DNA of 64,000 nt, taken from contig NZ_JALZ01000001.1 of NCBI RefSeq assembly GCF_000521785.1, positions 186,001 to 250,000 of the forward strand, in the 5' to 3' direction. How positions within the stretch are numbered: position 1 is the first letter of the stretch; each line of letters opens with the position of its first letter. This stretch comes from Roseivivax halodurans JCM 10272. GTDB taxonomy: Bacteria; Pseudomonadota; Alphaproteobacteria; Rhodobacterales; Rhodobacteraceae. Of this stretch, positions 55,553 to 64,000 are shown one piece after another. Below the pieces are notes generated by a model, which ran no database searches, was not told the DNA's origin, and saw nothing but the letters and a program-made list of their open reading frames with translations. Made by a program: the position numbers and the translations under genes.

Positions 55553-56308
55553 CTATCCAGTGGTCACGACGCCGCCGTCGGCGGGCAGGACCTGTCCCGT
55601 GATCGCCCCGCTGGCCGCGGAGGCGAGAAACAGCGCCGGCCCCACCATGTCCCCGGGCACGAGGGGCCGGGGCAGGCATTGCCGCGCGAGATGCGCGGAC
55701 ACGGCCTCCTCGGTGGCCCAGAGCGCCTTCTGCCGCTCGGTCATCACCCAGCCCGGGGCGAGCGCGTTCACGCGGATGCCGTCCGGACCGAATTCTCGCG
55801 CGAGCGACCGGGTGAGCGAGGTGATCCCGGCATTGGCTGCGGTGTAGAGCGGGTAGCCCGCCTGACCCATCAAGTAACTGATCGAGCTGAGGTTGACGAT
55901 GGATCCGCCGCCCGCCTCGCGCATGGCAGGTATGACCGCACGCGCCGCGAAGAAGTAGGAGCGCAGGTTCACCGCCATGCTCTCGTCCCAGAACTCCGGC
56001 GTGACGTCGAGCGTGGCGTGGCGGGTGTCGTTGGCGACGTTGTTGACGAGGATGCCCGTCGCTCCGTGTGTCTCTCGCGCCCGCCCGAGTGCGGCGTCGA
56101 GCGCGCCGAGGTCGGTCACGTCGCAGGGGAGGAAGAGCGCGCCGCCGGACTCGGCCCTGTCCTCGAGGTCGAGGAAGGCGACCCGCGCGCCCTGATCGAG
56201 GAATCCGCGGACGAGGGCCGCGCCGATCCCGGAGCCGCCCCCCGTCACGACCACCGCGGATCCCGCAAGGTCGGGAAAGGTCGCGGCGCTCGTGTGCATG
56301 TCCGTCAC
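55553..56308 (-). CDS. SDR-family sugar dehydrogenase with Lys-to-Asn change in the active site
   Basis: 251 aa. Classical SDR: NAD site TGGGSGIG at 22-29, NNVANDTRH at 89-97, catalytic Ser142 and Tyr155. The expected YxxxK lysine is Asn159 (YTAAN), a true codon change (AAT). The NNxAND-RH pattern resembles D-xylose and D-galactose 1-dehydrogenases, and the adjacent dgoK and galM suggest galactose oxidation. A known family variant or loss of activity are both possible. Confidence 0.85.
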   Translation of the reverse strand: MTDMHTSAATFPDLAGSAVVVTGGGSGIGAALVRGFLDQGARVAFLDLEDRAESGGALFLPCDVTDLGALDAALGRARETHGATGILVNNVANDTRHATLDVTPEFWDESMAVNLRSYFFAARAVIPAMREAGGGSIVNLSSISYLMGQAGYPLYTAANAGITSLTRSLAREFGPDGIRVNALAPGWVMTERQKALWATEEAVSAHLARQCLPRPLVPGDMVGPALFLASAASGAITGQVLPADGGVVTTG

Positions 56309-56378
56309 CGGGTTGGCCCCGCTCTGGTGTCGCTCATGCGCACCGGTCTAGCGCGCACGAGATCCGGGTGAAAGCGGT

Positions 56379-57722
56379 TCAGACGATGCCGAAGGACGAG
56401 ATCGCCCTTGCAAGATGGCGGTACCCCGCGACGTTCGCGCCGCGGCGGTAATCGGGGGTCTCGCCGGTTCCGGCCTCGCTGGTCACGGTCGCATGGATGT
56501 CGGCCATGATGCCGTGCAGCGCCTTGTCCACCTGATCCGCGTCGAGGAAGCGGCCATGCGCGTTCTGGCTCATCTCGAGGCCGGACACCGCGACGCCGCC
56601 CGCATTGGCCGCCTTGCCGGGCGCCTGAACGATGCCGGCCTTGTCGAGAACCGCGATGGCCTTGGCGGTGAGCGGCATGTTCGCGCCCTCGGCCAGCAGG
56701 GTCACGCCGCTGTCGACCACCATCTTCGCGGCGTCCTCGTCCATCTCGTTCTGGGTCGCGCAGGGCAGGGCGACATCCGCTTCGAAGCCCCAGGGCAGTG
56801 CGCCGTCGTGCCATGTCAGCCCGTAATCGCGGGGCGGCTCGGCGATGTCCTCGCCGGCGGCCTTGCGCTCGCGCACCCAGGCGACGGCGTCGCGGGAGAA
56901 GCCGTCCGGGGCGTGGAGCGTGCCCGAGGTGTCCGAGAGGGTGACAACGATGCCGCCCCGGTCGATGACCTTGTCGGCGGCGTGGGTCGAGACGTTCCCC
57001 TTGCCCGATATCGCCACGCGGGCGCCCTCGAGCGCGCGATCCTGTGCGGCCATCATGCAGTCGACGAAGTAGACGAGGCCGTATCCCGTCGCCTCGGTCC
57101 GCATGACGGAGCCGCCGAACGCCGGGCCCTTGCCGGTCAGCGCGCCGTGAAAGACGCCCTTCTGGCGCTTGTAGGCGCCGAAGAGCCAGCCGATCTCGCG
57201 CTGGCCGACGTTGATGTCGCCGGCGGGCACGTCGAGATCGGGGCCGATATGGGGGGCAAGCTCGGCCATGAAGGCCTGGGAGAAGCGCATGATCTCGGCC
57301 TCGGAACAGTCCGAGGGATCGAAGTCGGAGCCCCCCTTCGCGCCGCCGAGCGGCAGGCCGGTCAGCGCGTTCTTGAAGCACTGCTCGAAGGCGAGGAATT
57401 TCAGCACCGAGGGCGTGACCGACGGATGGAAGCGCAGGCCGCCCTTGTAAGGGCCGATGGCGTTCGACATCTGCACGCGCCAGCCGCGATTGATGCGGGT
57501 GCGGCCCTCGTCGTCCTCCCAGACCACGCGGAACTGGATCATCCGGTCGGGTTCGGTCAGGCGTTCGAGCACCCGGGCCTCGGCGAAGCCGGAATTGGCC
57601 TTCTCGACGGTCAGGACGTCTTCGGCCACTTCCTCGACCGCCTGGAGGAACTCGTCCTGTCCGTCATTGCGGGCGGTGACCGCCTCCATGAAAGTCTCGA
57701 CCAGTGCGTCGCGTCGATCCAT
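56379..57722 (-). CDS. gdhA: NADP-specific glutamate dehydrogenase
   Basis: 447 aa, hexameric small GDH length. Makes glutamate from 2-oxoglutarate and ammonia. Catalytic region PYKGGLRFHPSV with GLPLGGAKGGSDFDP (lysine and aspartate), nucleotide fold ISGKGNVSTHAADKVI, and the C-terminal GANVAGYRHLARAI. ATG at 57722. Appears monocistronic. Confidence 0.96.
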   Translation of the reverse strand: MDRRDALVETFMEAVTARNDGQDEFLQAVEEVAEDVLTVEKANSGFAEARVLERLTEPDRMIQFRVVWEDDEGRTRINRGWRVQMSNAIGPYKGGLRFHPSVTPSVLKFLAFEQCFKNALTGLPLGGAKGGSDFDPSDCSEAEIMRFSQAFMAELAPHIGPDLDVPAGDINVGQREIGWLFGAYKRQKGVFHGALTGKGPAFGGSVMRTEATGYGLVYFVDCMMAAQDRALEGARVAISGKGNVSTHAADKVIDRGGIVVTLSDTSGTLHAPDGFSRDAVAWVRERKAAGEDIAEPPRDYGLTWHDGALPWGFEADVALPCATQNEMDEDAAKMVVDSGVTLLAEGANMPLTAKAIAVLDKAGIVQAPGKAANAGGVAVSGLEMSQNAHGRFLDADQVDKALHGIMADIHATVTSEAGTGETPDYRRGANVAGYRHLARAISSFGIV

Positions 57723-57794
57723 GTCGTGCTCCTTGAGATTTCCGGTGCCGTAGGGCGTCGGCGGAAAAACGCAGGAGTGCGCGGATCGGTCCGT

Positions 57795-58415
57795 TCACGA
57801 CCTGGCGATGTAGCGATCGCGGCGATGGTTCACGGTGATGATGAGGTTGAGAATCACCGCGCCGAGGAGCGACCAGGCGACGATTTCCCAGGGGAAGAGG
57901 AAGAGCGCGACGGCGAAGACGCAGAGGTCGAAGGCGAGCTGCGTGTTGCCGGCCTTGATGCCGCGGGTGTCCTGCAGCCAGAGCGCGACGATCCCGACGC
58001 CGCCGAGGGTCGCGCCGTGCCGGAAGAGCCCCAGAAGGCCCATCCCCGCGCAGAGGCCGAAGAGCGCGGCGCCGACGGCGGGGTGCAGGGGCTCGACGGT
58101 CAGCACCAGGGGCATGAGGTCGGCCATCGCCGACATGGTCGTCACGGCGACGAAGTTCTTGACCGTGAAGCGCCAGCCCATCTGTTTGATGGCGAGCCAG
58201 TAGAAGGGCAGGTTCAGCACGAAGAAGGCAAGGCCGAAGGAGATCGCGGTCGGGTAGGAGATCACCAGCGCAAGGCCCGCGATCTGCCCGGTGATGAGAT
58301 CCGAGGCGCGCAGGAACTGGATCGAGAGGGCCACGAGCGTGCAGCCGATCATCATTCCCTGCACGTCTTCGGAGATCGTGTGTCGGTCGGGCGGCGGCGT
58401 GTCGAGCAGGATCAT
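57795..58415 (-). CDS. YitT-family membrane protein
   Basis: 206 aa with five or six hydrophobic helices. The pattern DLITGQIAGLALVISY and FVLNLPFYWLAIKQMGWRFTVKNF matches the YitT (DUF161) N-terminal half; the DUF2179 cytoplasmic domain is absent, giving the short form. Substrate unknown. The start at 58415 has a weak ribosome site. Confidence 0.78.
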   Translation of the reverse strand: MILLDTPPPDRHTISEDVQGMMIGCTLVALSIQFLRASDLITGQIAGLALVISYPTAISFGLAFFVLNLPFYWLAIKQMGWRFTVKNFVAVTTMSAMADLMPLVLTVEPLHPAVGAALFGLCAGMGLLGLFRHGATLGGVGIVALWLQDTRGIKAGNTQLAFDLCVFAVALFLFPWEIVAWSLLGAVILNLIITVNHRRDRYIARS

Positions 58416-58525
58416 GCGATGCGTTCTGGCCGCCGCGGCCCGGATTGCAAGGGAGAGCGCCGCGTCAGCGCGGCCTGCGGTGCGTCCGGATGCGCAATTG
58501 CCCAATCGGTGGGCATGGGGGCGTG

Positions 58526-58554
58526 CATGCCGGACGCTGGCGGCGCCCGGCATG
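58526..58554 (-). terminator. Stem-loop after icd
   Basis: CATGCCGG (58526-58533) and CCGGCATG (58547-58554) pair around a 13-nt loop, 8 bp downstream of the icd stop. Probable terminator without T-run. Confidence 0.6.
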
Positions 58555-58561
58555 ACGCGTG

Positions 58562-59776
58562 TCAGGCGTTCAGCGCCCGGCTGAGGTTCTGGTCGATCTT
58601 GTCGAGGAAACCGGTCGTCGTCAGCCAGCCCTGGTCCGGCCCCACGAGGAGGGCGAGGTCCTTGGTCATGTGGCCGGCCTCGACCGTGTCCACGACGACC
58701 TTTTCCAGCATCTCGGCAAAGCTCTGCAGCTCGGCGTTGTCGTCTAGCTTGGCACGATGCTTGAGCCCGCCGGTCCAGGCGTAGATCGACGCCACCGAGT
58801 TGGTCGAGGTTTCCTCGCCGCGCTGGTGCTGGCGGTAATGGCGCGTCACCGTGCCGTGCGCCGCCTCGGCCTCGACGATGCCGCCGTCGGGCGTCATCAG
58901 CTGCGACGTCATGAGGCCGAGCGAGCCGAAGCCCTGCGCGACCGTGTCGGACTGGACGTCGCCGTCGTAGTTCTTGCAGGCCCAGACGAAACCGCCGTTC
59001 CACTTCATCGCGCAGGCGACCATGTCGTCGATCAGGCGGTGCTGGTAGTGGATGCCCTTGGCCTCGAACTTGTCCTTGAATTCCTCCTGGTAGACCTCCT
59101 CGAAAATCTCCATGAAGCGGCCGTCATAGGCCTTGAGGATTGTGTTCTTGGTCGACAGGAACACCGGCCAGCCGAGCGAGAGGCCGTAGTTCAGCGAGGC
59201 GCGGGCGAAGTCGCGGATCGAGTCGTCGAGGTTGTACATGCCCATGTAGACGCCCGCGGACGGCGCGTCGTAGACCTCTTTCTCGATCACGCTGCCGTCC
59301 TCGCCGACGAACTTCATCGTCAGCTTGCCCTTGCCGGGGAAGTGGAAGTCCGTGGCGCGGTACTGGTCGCCGAAGGCGTGGCGGCCGATCACGATCGGAC
59401 GTGTCCAGCCGGGCACGAGGCGGGGCACGTTCTTGCAGATGATCGGGGCGCGGAAGACGACGCCGCCGAGGATGTTGCGGATCGTCCCGTTGGGGGAGCG
59501 CCACATCTTCTTGAGCCCGAACTCCTCGACCCGCGCCTCGTCGGGGGTGATCGTCGCGCATTTCACCGCGACGCCGACCTCCTTGGTCTTCTCCGCCGCG
59601 TCGATCGTGATCTGGTCGTCGGTGCGGTCGCGCTCGGTGATGCTCAGGTCGTAGTAGAGCAAATCGATGTCGAGATAGGGCTTGATCAGCTTCTGCTTGA
59701 TGAAGTCCCAGATGATCCGGGTCATCTCGTCGCCATCCATCTCGACGATGGGGTTGTCGACCTTGATCTTGGTCAT
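58562..59776 (-). CDS. icd: NADP-dependent isocitrate dehydrogenase
   Basis: 404 aa, the homodimeric type found in alphaproteobacteria and eukaryotes. TCA-cycle oxidation of isocitrate. Motifs: [11 protein letters not shown] near the start, [12 protein letters not shown], and the metal-binding [20 protein letters not shown] (split); C-terminal [14 protein letters not shown] is the NADP-binding region. ATG at 59776. Confidence 0.97.
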   Translation of the reverse strand: MTKIKVDNPIVEMDGDEMTRIIWDFIKQKLIKPYLDIDLLYYDLSITERDRTDDQITIDAAEKTKEVGVAVKCATITPDEARVEEFGLKKMWRSPNGTIRNILGGVVFRAPIICKNVPRLVPGWTRPIVIGRHAFGDQYRATDFHFPGKGKLTMKFVGEDGSVIEKEVYDAPSAGVYMGMYNLDDSIRDFARASLNYGLSLGWPVFLSTKNTILKAYDGRFMEIFEEVYQEEFKDKFEAKGIHYQHRLIDDMVACAMKWNGGFVWACKNYDGDVQSDTVAQGFGSLGLMTSQLMTPDGGIVEAEAAHGTVTRHYRQHQRGEETSTNSVASIYAWTGGLKHRAKLDDNAELQSFAEMLEKVVVDTVEAGHMTKDLALLVGPDQGWLTTTGFLDKIDQNLSRALNA

Positions 59777-59874
59777 GGGGTGGCTCCCTTCGCCTCGTCG
59801 CCGTTGCGGCTGCCATAGCGAGGAAAGACGGGCGCGAAAAGACGGTATGCGATTGTATGCTGAAAATGACGCAC

Positions 59875-59898
59875 GCCGCCGGGGATGTGCCCGGCGGC
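59875..59898 (-). terminator. Stem-loop after the MFS exporter gene
   Basis: A 9-bp stem GCCGCCGGG (59875-59883) / CCCGGCGGC (59890-59898) with loop GATGTG lies 17 bp after the exporter stop, between it and the icd promoter region. Confidence 0.6.
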
Positions 59899-59915
59899 TG
59901 TGCAGGTCGGCTCGG

Positions 59916-61142
59916 TCAGGCGGCGGCAGGCGCCGCTTCGGTCTCGGCCTCGATCCGGCGCATGCCGCGCATGAGCGTGACGGCGAGAGCGGCCTCGACG
60001 AAGATCGCGCAGGCGAGCGGCAGGGGGGTGCCGTCGAACATCAGGCCCACCGGCACCGCGAGGATCACCGCCGCGACGGTCGAGATCGCGCCGATGAGGC
60101 TCGCGGCGAGGCCCGCGATATGGCCGAGAGGCTCCATCGCGATGGCGTTGAGGTTGCCGACCGAGAGACCGATCATGAAGAACACCGTCGCCTGCCAGAT
60201 CACGAAGGTCGCGAAATAGGCGGTTTCGGGCAGGGAGATCAGCGACAGCAGGATCATCACGCCCGACGCGACGACCTGAAGCGAGAGGATCGTGGTGATG
60301 ATCCGGCGCATGCCGAGCTTCACGACGATCCGCGCGTTGAGGAAGCTCGCGGCGCCGGCGCAGATGGCGACGGCCCCGAACCAGAGCGGAAACTCGTCGC
60401 CGCGGCCGAAGGTCATGTCGTAGACCTGCTGCACGCTCGACAGCATCGCGAACATGATGCCGAGGGTGAGCGATTGCACCAGAATGGAGAGGCGCACGAT
60501 GGGATGGCCGAACATCTCGCGCGCGGCCTCGACGAGCGCTCCGAAGCGCAGCGGGCGGCGCGCCTCGGGCGGATGCGTCTCGGGAAGGCGCACGGTCAGC
60601 CAGACGGCCGAGATCACTGAGAAGAGGACGAAGGCTCCGAAGATGCCGCGCCAGCCGGCGAAGGCGATGATGACCGCCCCGAGGCTCGGCGCCAGCGCGG
60701 GCACGAGCGTGAAGACGACGAGCACGAAGGACATGATCCGCGCCATCTCGCGTCCCGAGACGAGGTCACGGATGATGGCGAGCGCCACGACACGGGGGCC
60801 GGCCGCGCCGAGGCCTTGCACGAGGCGGGCGGCGAGCAGGACCTCGAGGCTCTGCGCCTGCGCCGCGACGATGGCGGCCGTGATGTAGAGGGCGCAGCCC
60901 CCGAGCACGACCTTCTTGCGTCCGTAGGCATCCGACAGCGGCCCCGTCACGAAGGTGCCGAGCCCCATGCCGAGCACGAAGACGGTGAGGATCAGCTGCG
61001 CGGCGTTGACGTTCTCGGGGGTCAGCGCCTCGGCGATCTCAGGCAGGGCCGGGAGCATGGCATCGATCGAGAACGCGATGGTGGCGAACATCATCGCGAT
61101 CAGTGCGACCAGCTCGCCGCGGCGGATGGGCAGGGAGGACAT
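59916..61142 (-). CDS. Bcr/CflA-type MFS drug exporter
   Basis: 408 aa with twelve hydrophobic helices. The first has [17 protein letters not shown], the D-x-Y/M-L-P-A-L-P pattern of Bcr/CflA exporters; the loop [16 protein letters not shown] is the MFS motif A. Drug or metabolite efflux. The ATG at 61142 gives [14 protein letters not shown]; upstream codons are not family-like. The ribosome site is weak. Confidence 0.88.
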   Translation of the reverse strand: MSSLPIRRGELVALIAMMFATIAFSIDAMLPALPEIAEALTPENVNAAQLILTVFVLGMGLGTFVTGPLSDAYGRKKVVLGGCALYITAAIVAAQAQSLEVLLAARLVQGLGAAGPRVVALAIIRDLVSGREMARIMSFVLVVFTLVPALAPSLGAVIIAFAGWRGIFGAFVLFSVISAVWLTVRLPETHPPEARRPLRFGALVEAAREMFGHPIVRLSILVQSLTLGIMFAMLSSVQQVYDMTFGRGDEFPLWFGAVAICAGAASFLNARIVVKLGMRRIITTILSLQVVASGVMILLSLISLPETAYFATFVIWQATVFFMIGLSVGNLNAIAMEPLGHIAGLAASLIGAISTVAAVILAVPVGLMFDGTPLPLACAIFVEAALAVTLMRGMRRIEAETEAAPAAA

Positions 61143-61309
61143 GGGGCAGGCTCGTCTTCTTGGGGTGAGGACGCATATAGCAGCCTCGCCTTTCGGAAAC
61201 CACCGAGTATCCTTCAGGTTCCGCGCGCAGGGAAGTGTGCGCATAAGCGCAGGGTCTGAAATTTTGCCTTCGTATCAGTCGGATGGTGGGAGGGCCTCAG
61301 TGCGGCGCC

Positions 61310-61330
61310 GGGCGGGTCGCATGACCGCCC
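61310..61330 (-). terminator. Stem-loop after the DsbA-like gene
   Basis: GGGCGG(G)TC pairs with GACCGCCC around GCAT with one bulged G, 18 bp after the DsbA-like stop (minus strand). Confidence 0.5.
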
Positions 61331-61347
61331 TGCACGAGCCGCATGGC

Positions 61348-61986
61348 TCAGGCCTCGGCGTTCGCCTTGAGTTCCGCGATGACCTTGGCCCAGAGGTCCG
61401 GCGGCTGCGCGCCCGGGACCGCGTGCTTGCCCGCGACGATGAAGGTCGGCACCCCGGACACGCCCATCTCGCGCGCCGCGCGGTCGCGGTCCATGATCTC
61501 CTGTCGGTCGGACTCGCTGTCGAGCAGCCTCATGATCACGCTGGCGTCGAGCTCGATCCCGTCGGCGATGTCGGCGAGCGTCTCGCGGTCGCCAATGTCG
61601 CGCCCGTCGTGGAAATAGGCCTTGAAGAGCGCCGAGACGGCCGCGGTCTGCCGCCCTTCGATCCCCGCCCAGTGGATCAGCCGGTGCGCGTCGAGCGTGT
61701 TCGGCGTGCGCCCGATCCTGTCGAAGGCGATGTCGAGGCCAAGCTCTTCGGATTGCTCGAGGATCGGCCGGTAGGCCTCCACCGCGCCGTCGGTGCCGCC
61801 GAACTTCTGCTCGAGATAGGCGCGGCGCTCCATGCCCTCTGCCGGCATCTCCGGGTTGAGCTGGAACGGGTGCCATTCGATCTCGAACGGATGGTTCGGG
61901 TCGTCCATCAGGGCGCGGTCGAGCTGCGCCTTGCCGATGTAGCACCACGGACAGATCGGGTCGGACAGGATGTCGAGCTTGACCAT
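61348..61986 (-). CDS. DsbA-family oxidoreductase (FrnE/HCCA-isomerase-like)
   Basis: 212 aa, no signal peptide, so cytoplasmic. CPWC redox motif at 12-15 within DILSDPICPWCYIGK; the cis-proline loop is GVSGVPTFIVAGKHAVPGAQ. This is the FrnE-like branch of the DsbA superfamily. Substrate unknown. It lies 56 bp downstream of the acyl-CoA ligase gene on the same strand. Confidence 0.92.
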   Translation of the reverse strand: MVKLDILSDPICPWCYIGKAQLDRALMDDPNHPFEIEWHPFQLNPEMPAEGMERRAYLEQKFGGTDGAVEAYRPILEQSEELGLDIAFDRIGRTPNTLDAHRLIHWAGIEGRQTAAVSALFKAYFHDGRDIGDRETLADIADGIELDASVIMRLLDSESDRQEIMDRDRAAREMGVSGVPTFIVAGKHAVPGAQPPDLWAKVIAELKANAEA

Positions 61987-62042
61987 GGCGGCCTCCTCTG
62001 GGGTTTCGGGGGGATCTAGCAGAGCGGGGCGGGGATTGCACG

Positions 62043-63551
62043 TCACCGGGGCATTTGCGCCGCAAGGAGCCGCCGCAGGAGCTTGCCGTTGCCGCTTTTC
62101 GGCAGCGCGTCGAGGCGCACCCACATGCGGGGGCGCTTGTAGGCGGCGAGCCTCGGCTCCACCCAAGCGGTCAGGATGTCGTCGGCAAGCGGCTCCGGAC
62201 CGGTCCAGAAGGCCGCGATGATCCGCACGCCGTCGCGGATCTCGACATCGGTGACGCCGACCTCCTCGACGCCGGGGTGATCGTGGATCGCCGCCTCGAC
62301 CTCGAGCGGGGAGACCCGGAGCCCGCCCGCGTTCATCAGATCGTCCGCGCGGCCGAGGAACGAGATGGCGCCGGTGTGGTCCATCCGGCCCTGATCGCCG
62401 GTCAGGAACCATTCGCCGCGCATCTTCTCGGCGGTGGCGTCCGCGTCGCCGACATAGCCCAGCATGAGACCGGGGTCGGAGCGGTGGATCGCGATCTCTC
62501 CGGGCTCGCCGATCTCCGCGGGCCCGTCCGGGCCGAGGATCGCGACGCGCCGCCCCGGCTGAGGAGCGCCGAGCGTGCCCGGCGCGGCCCGGCGGCTCGG
62601 GGAGGAGGAGATGAAGGTCGAGCATTCCGACATCCCGTAGGCCTCGTAGATCTCGGTTCCGGTCGCCGCGCGCCATGCCTCGTGCACGGGGAGCGCCATC
62701 TTCTCGCCCGCCGAGAGCCCGTGCCGCAGTTTCGGCAGCGGCTTCACGTGATTTCTGAGCATCTGGCGGTAAACGCCTGGAGCGGCTGCGAAAAGGCTCG
62801 CCTCGTGGCGCGAGAGGAGGAGCGGCAACTTCGCGGGCGTCACACCTTCGGCGGGGATCAGCGCCGTCGCGCCCCGCGTCCAGGGATCGAGCAGGCCGGT
62901 GCCGAGCGTGTAGGTCCAGTTGAAGGCGCCCGCATGCAGGAGCCGGTCGGACGACCTCAGGCCGTACCAGCCGTCCATCATCATCTGCCGCGCCCAGACC
63001 GCGCGGTGCGCATGGCCGACGGCGCGCGGGGTGCCGGACGTGCCGGAGGTCATGACGATGTAGGCGAGGCGCTCGGGGTCGACCATCGCGTAATCCGCGG
63101 GGGGCAGATCGCGCCACGCCATCATGTCCGAGGTCTGGTACGTCGGCACGCCCGCGTCGCAGGAGGCCACGCCCGGGTCGCGCAGGATGGCCGCGGGGGC
63201 GAGCTGGTCCACGATCTTTTGCACCTCGGGCGCGGTCAGCTGCGCGGAGGTGGGCACGGGCACGAGGCCGGCGGCGATCGCGCCGAGGAAGGCGAGCGGG
63301 AATTCGATTGTGTTGCCAAGCCGCAGAAGGACCCTGTCTCCCGGGCCGAGGCCTTGGGCGAGCAGCCCCGAGGCGGTGCCCAGCACGGCGGCCTCGAGAC
63401 GGCCGTAGCTCCAGCGCTCGGCGCCCGTCGGCGCGACGATGGCGAGGGCGATCTTGGCCGGATCCGGATCCGAAGCTCGCAGCACGTGGGCTGCGAGGTT
63501 GAAGGGCGCGGGGCAGGGCGGCGGCGGCCCGTCGTCGAAGATCGCTGGCAT
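62043..63551 (-). CDS. AMP-forming acyl-CoA synthetase
   Basis: 502 aa adenylate-forming ligase. P-loop-like YIVMTSGTSGTPRAVGHAH, the AMP motif EIYEAYGMSECS, the STGDQG-like WFLTGDQGRM, and the C-terminal catalytic lysine in LPKSGNGKLLRR. It activates a carboxylic acid to its CoA thioester; benzoate-type or medium-chain substrate is only a guess. Divergent from an XRE/cupin-type regulator, which may control it. Confidence 0.9.
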   Translation of the reverse strand: MPAIFDDGPPPPCPAPFNLAAHVLRASDPDPAKIALAIVAPTGAERWSYGRLEAAVLGTASGLLAQGLGPGDRVLLRLGNTIEFPLAFLGAIAAGLVPVPTSAQLTAPEVQKIVDQLAPAAILRDPGVASCDAGVPTYQTSDMMAWRDLPPADYAMVDPERLAYIVMTSGTSGTPRAVGHAHRAVWARQMMMDGWYGLRSSDRLLHAGAFNWTYTLGTGLLDPWTRGATALIPAEGVTPAKLPLLLSRHEASLFAAAPGVYRQMLRNHVKPLPKLRHGLSAGEKMALPVHEAWRAATGTEIYEAYGMSECSTFISSSPSRRAAPGTLGAPQPGRRVAILGPDGPAEIGEPGEIAIHRSDPGLMLGYVGDADATAEKMRGEWFLTGDQGRMDHTGAISFLGRADDLMNAGGLRVSPLEVEAAIHDHPGVEEVGVTDVEIRDGVRIIAAFWTGPEPLADDILTAWVEPRLAAYKRPRMWVRLDALPKSGNGKLLRRLLAAQMPR

Positions 63552-63618
63552 GGGACCGAGTTAGCTCGCGCGCGGCCGTTCTTGCAAGCGACCCCGGCGC
63601 TGCGTATCACCAAGCGTC

Positions 63619-64000
63619 ATGACAAGCCGCGATCCCCAGAGCCTCATCCGCATCGCCCGCGAGGCCGGCCCCGCCGAGGAGGGCGAGCCGCTGAACCTCG
63701 GCGAGCGCGTGCGCGAGCTGCGCAAGGCGCGCGACTGGACGCTCGAACAGGCGGCGCGGCAGGCGGGGCTCGCCCGCTCGACCCTGTCGAAGATCGAGAA
63801 CGGGCAGATGTCGCCCACCTACGATGCGCTGAAGAAGCTCGCCATCGGGCTCGAGATCTCGGTGCCGCAGCTCTTCACGCCGCCGACCCGCGACAAGGTG
63901 AACGGTCGGCTCTCGGTCACCAAGGACGGCGCGGGCGTGCCGCAGGCGACCGCGACCTACGAGCACACGCTTCTGGGCGAGACCCTCACCAAGAAGCAGA
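63619..64000 (+). CDS. XRE-family regulator, N-terminal part (cut by window edge)
   Basis: The first 127 residues are visible; the frame runs off the right edge. Helix-turn-helix: LGERVRELRKARDWTLEQAA then ARSTLSKIENGQMSPTYDAL. The linker TPPTRDKVNGRLSVTKDG leads toward what in related proteins is a cupin domain, not yet in view. Starts MTSRDPQSLIR at 63619. Divergent from the acyl-CoA ligase gene by 67 bp. Confidence 0.85.
   Translation, partial: MTSRDPQSLIRIAREAGPAEEGEPLNLGERVRELRKARDWTLEQAARQAGLARSTLSKIENGQMSPTYDALKKLAIGLEISVPQLFTPPTRDKVNGRLSVTKDGAGVPQATATYEHTLLGETLTKKQ

Overview
This window looks like ordinary chromosome from an alphaproteobacterium of the Rhodobacteraceae (roseobacter-type). 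GC content is very high, and genes are packed tightly with many 4-bp ATGA overlaps. Several protein families typical of that group occur here: DUF6477 and DUF6456 proteins, a VPLPA-CTERM protein, an OxyR/catalase pair and a non-pyrrolysine MttB protein. No species is assigned. I saw no tRNA, rRNA, CRISPR array, transposase, integrase or prophage gene.

Layout. 1-12 kb: housekeeping genes on the minus strand, read right to left as pyrC-pyrE, dnaB, alr, two small membrane genes, a coiled-coil membrane protein, radA, cvpA and purF (cut by the window edge). A cytochrome bd (cydAB plus a 31-residue subunit) operon sits in opposite orientation between cvpA and purF. 12-17 kb: a MoxR ATPase/VWA pair and a 755-aa OmpA protein with a very long acidic domain. 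17-23 kb: an EamA exporter, purL, the rplM-rpsI operon with a clear sigma-70 promoter, and two glycosyltransferases. 23-31 kb: tetR-ppk2, a lipoprotein hydrolase, metA, a P-loop protein, two EamA transporters and a FadL-type porin. 31-38 kb: guaA, a DUF2270 protein with an apparent ATC start, a delta-class carbonic anhydrase, an orphan MttB, and divergent DUF6477/DUF6456 genes. 38-43 kb: katA divergent from oxyR, lipA and two cytochromes c. 43-50 kb: valine catabolism, with isobutyryl-CoA dehydrogenase, 3-hydroxyisobutyryl-CoA hydrolase and mmsB in one operon. mmsA and a divergent LysR regulator lie beyond two inserted secreted-protein genes. 50-64 kb: a CBS protein, coaD, gap, a galactose oxidation cluster (galM, dgoK, SDR), gdhA, a YitT protein, icd, an MFS exporter, a DsbA-like protein, an acyl-CoA ligase and the start of an XRE regulator.

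The most interesting unexplained signal is a short intergenic element present five times. It has a GC-rich hairpin whose stem sequence differs between copies but keeps its pairing, followed by an almost invariant tail (AGTATTT, three bases with central T, then CCAAGAAGAAG). Its position and strand do not fit a simple terminator role. I found no convincing new multi-gene system; most of the window is conserved core metabolism. Smaller points of interest are the delta carbonic anhydrase, the ATC start, an SDR lacking the catalytic lysine, DnaA boxes on both sides of dnaB, and the secreted low-complexity proteins that split the valine genes.
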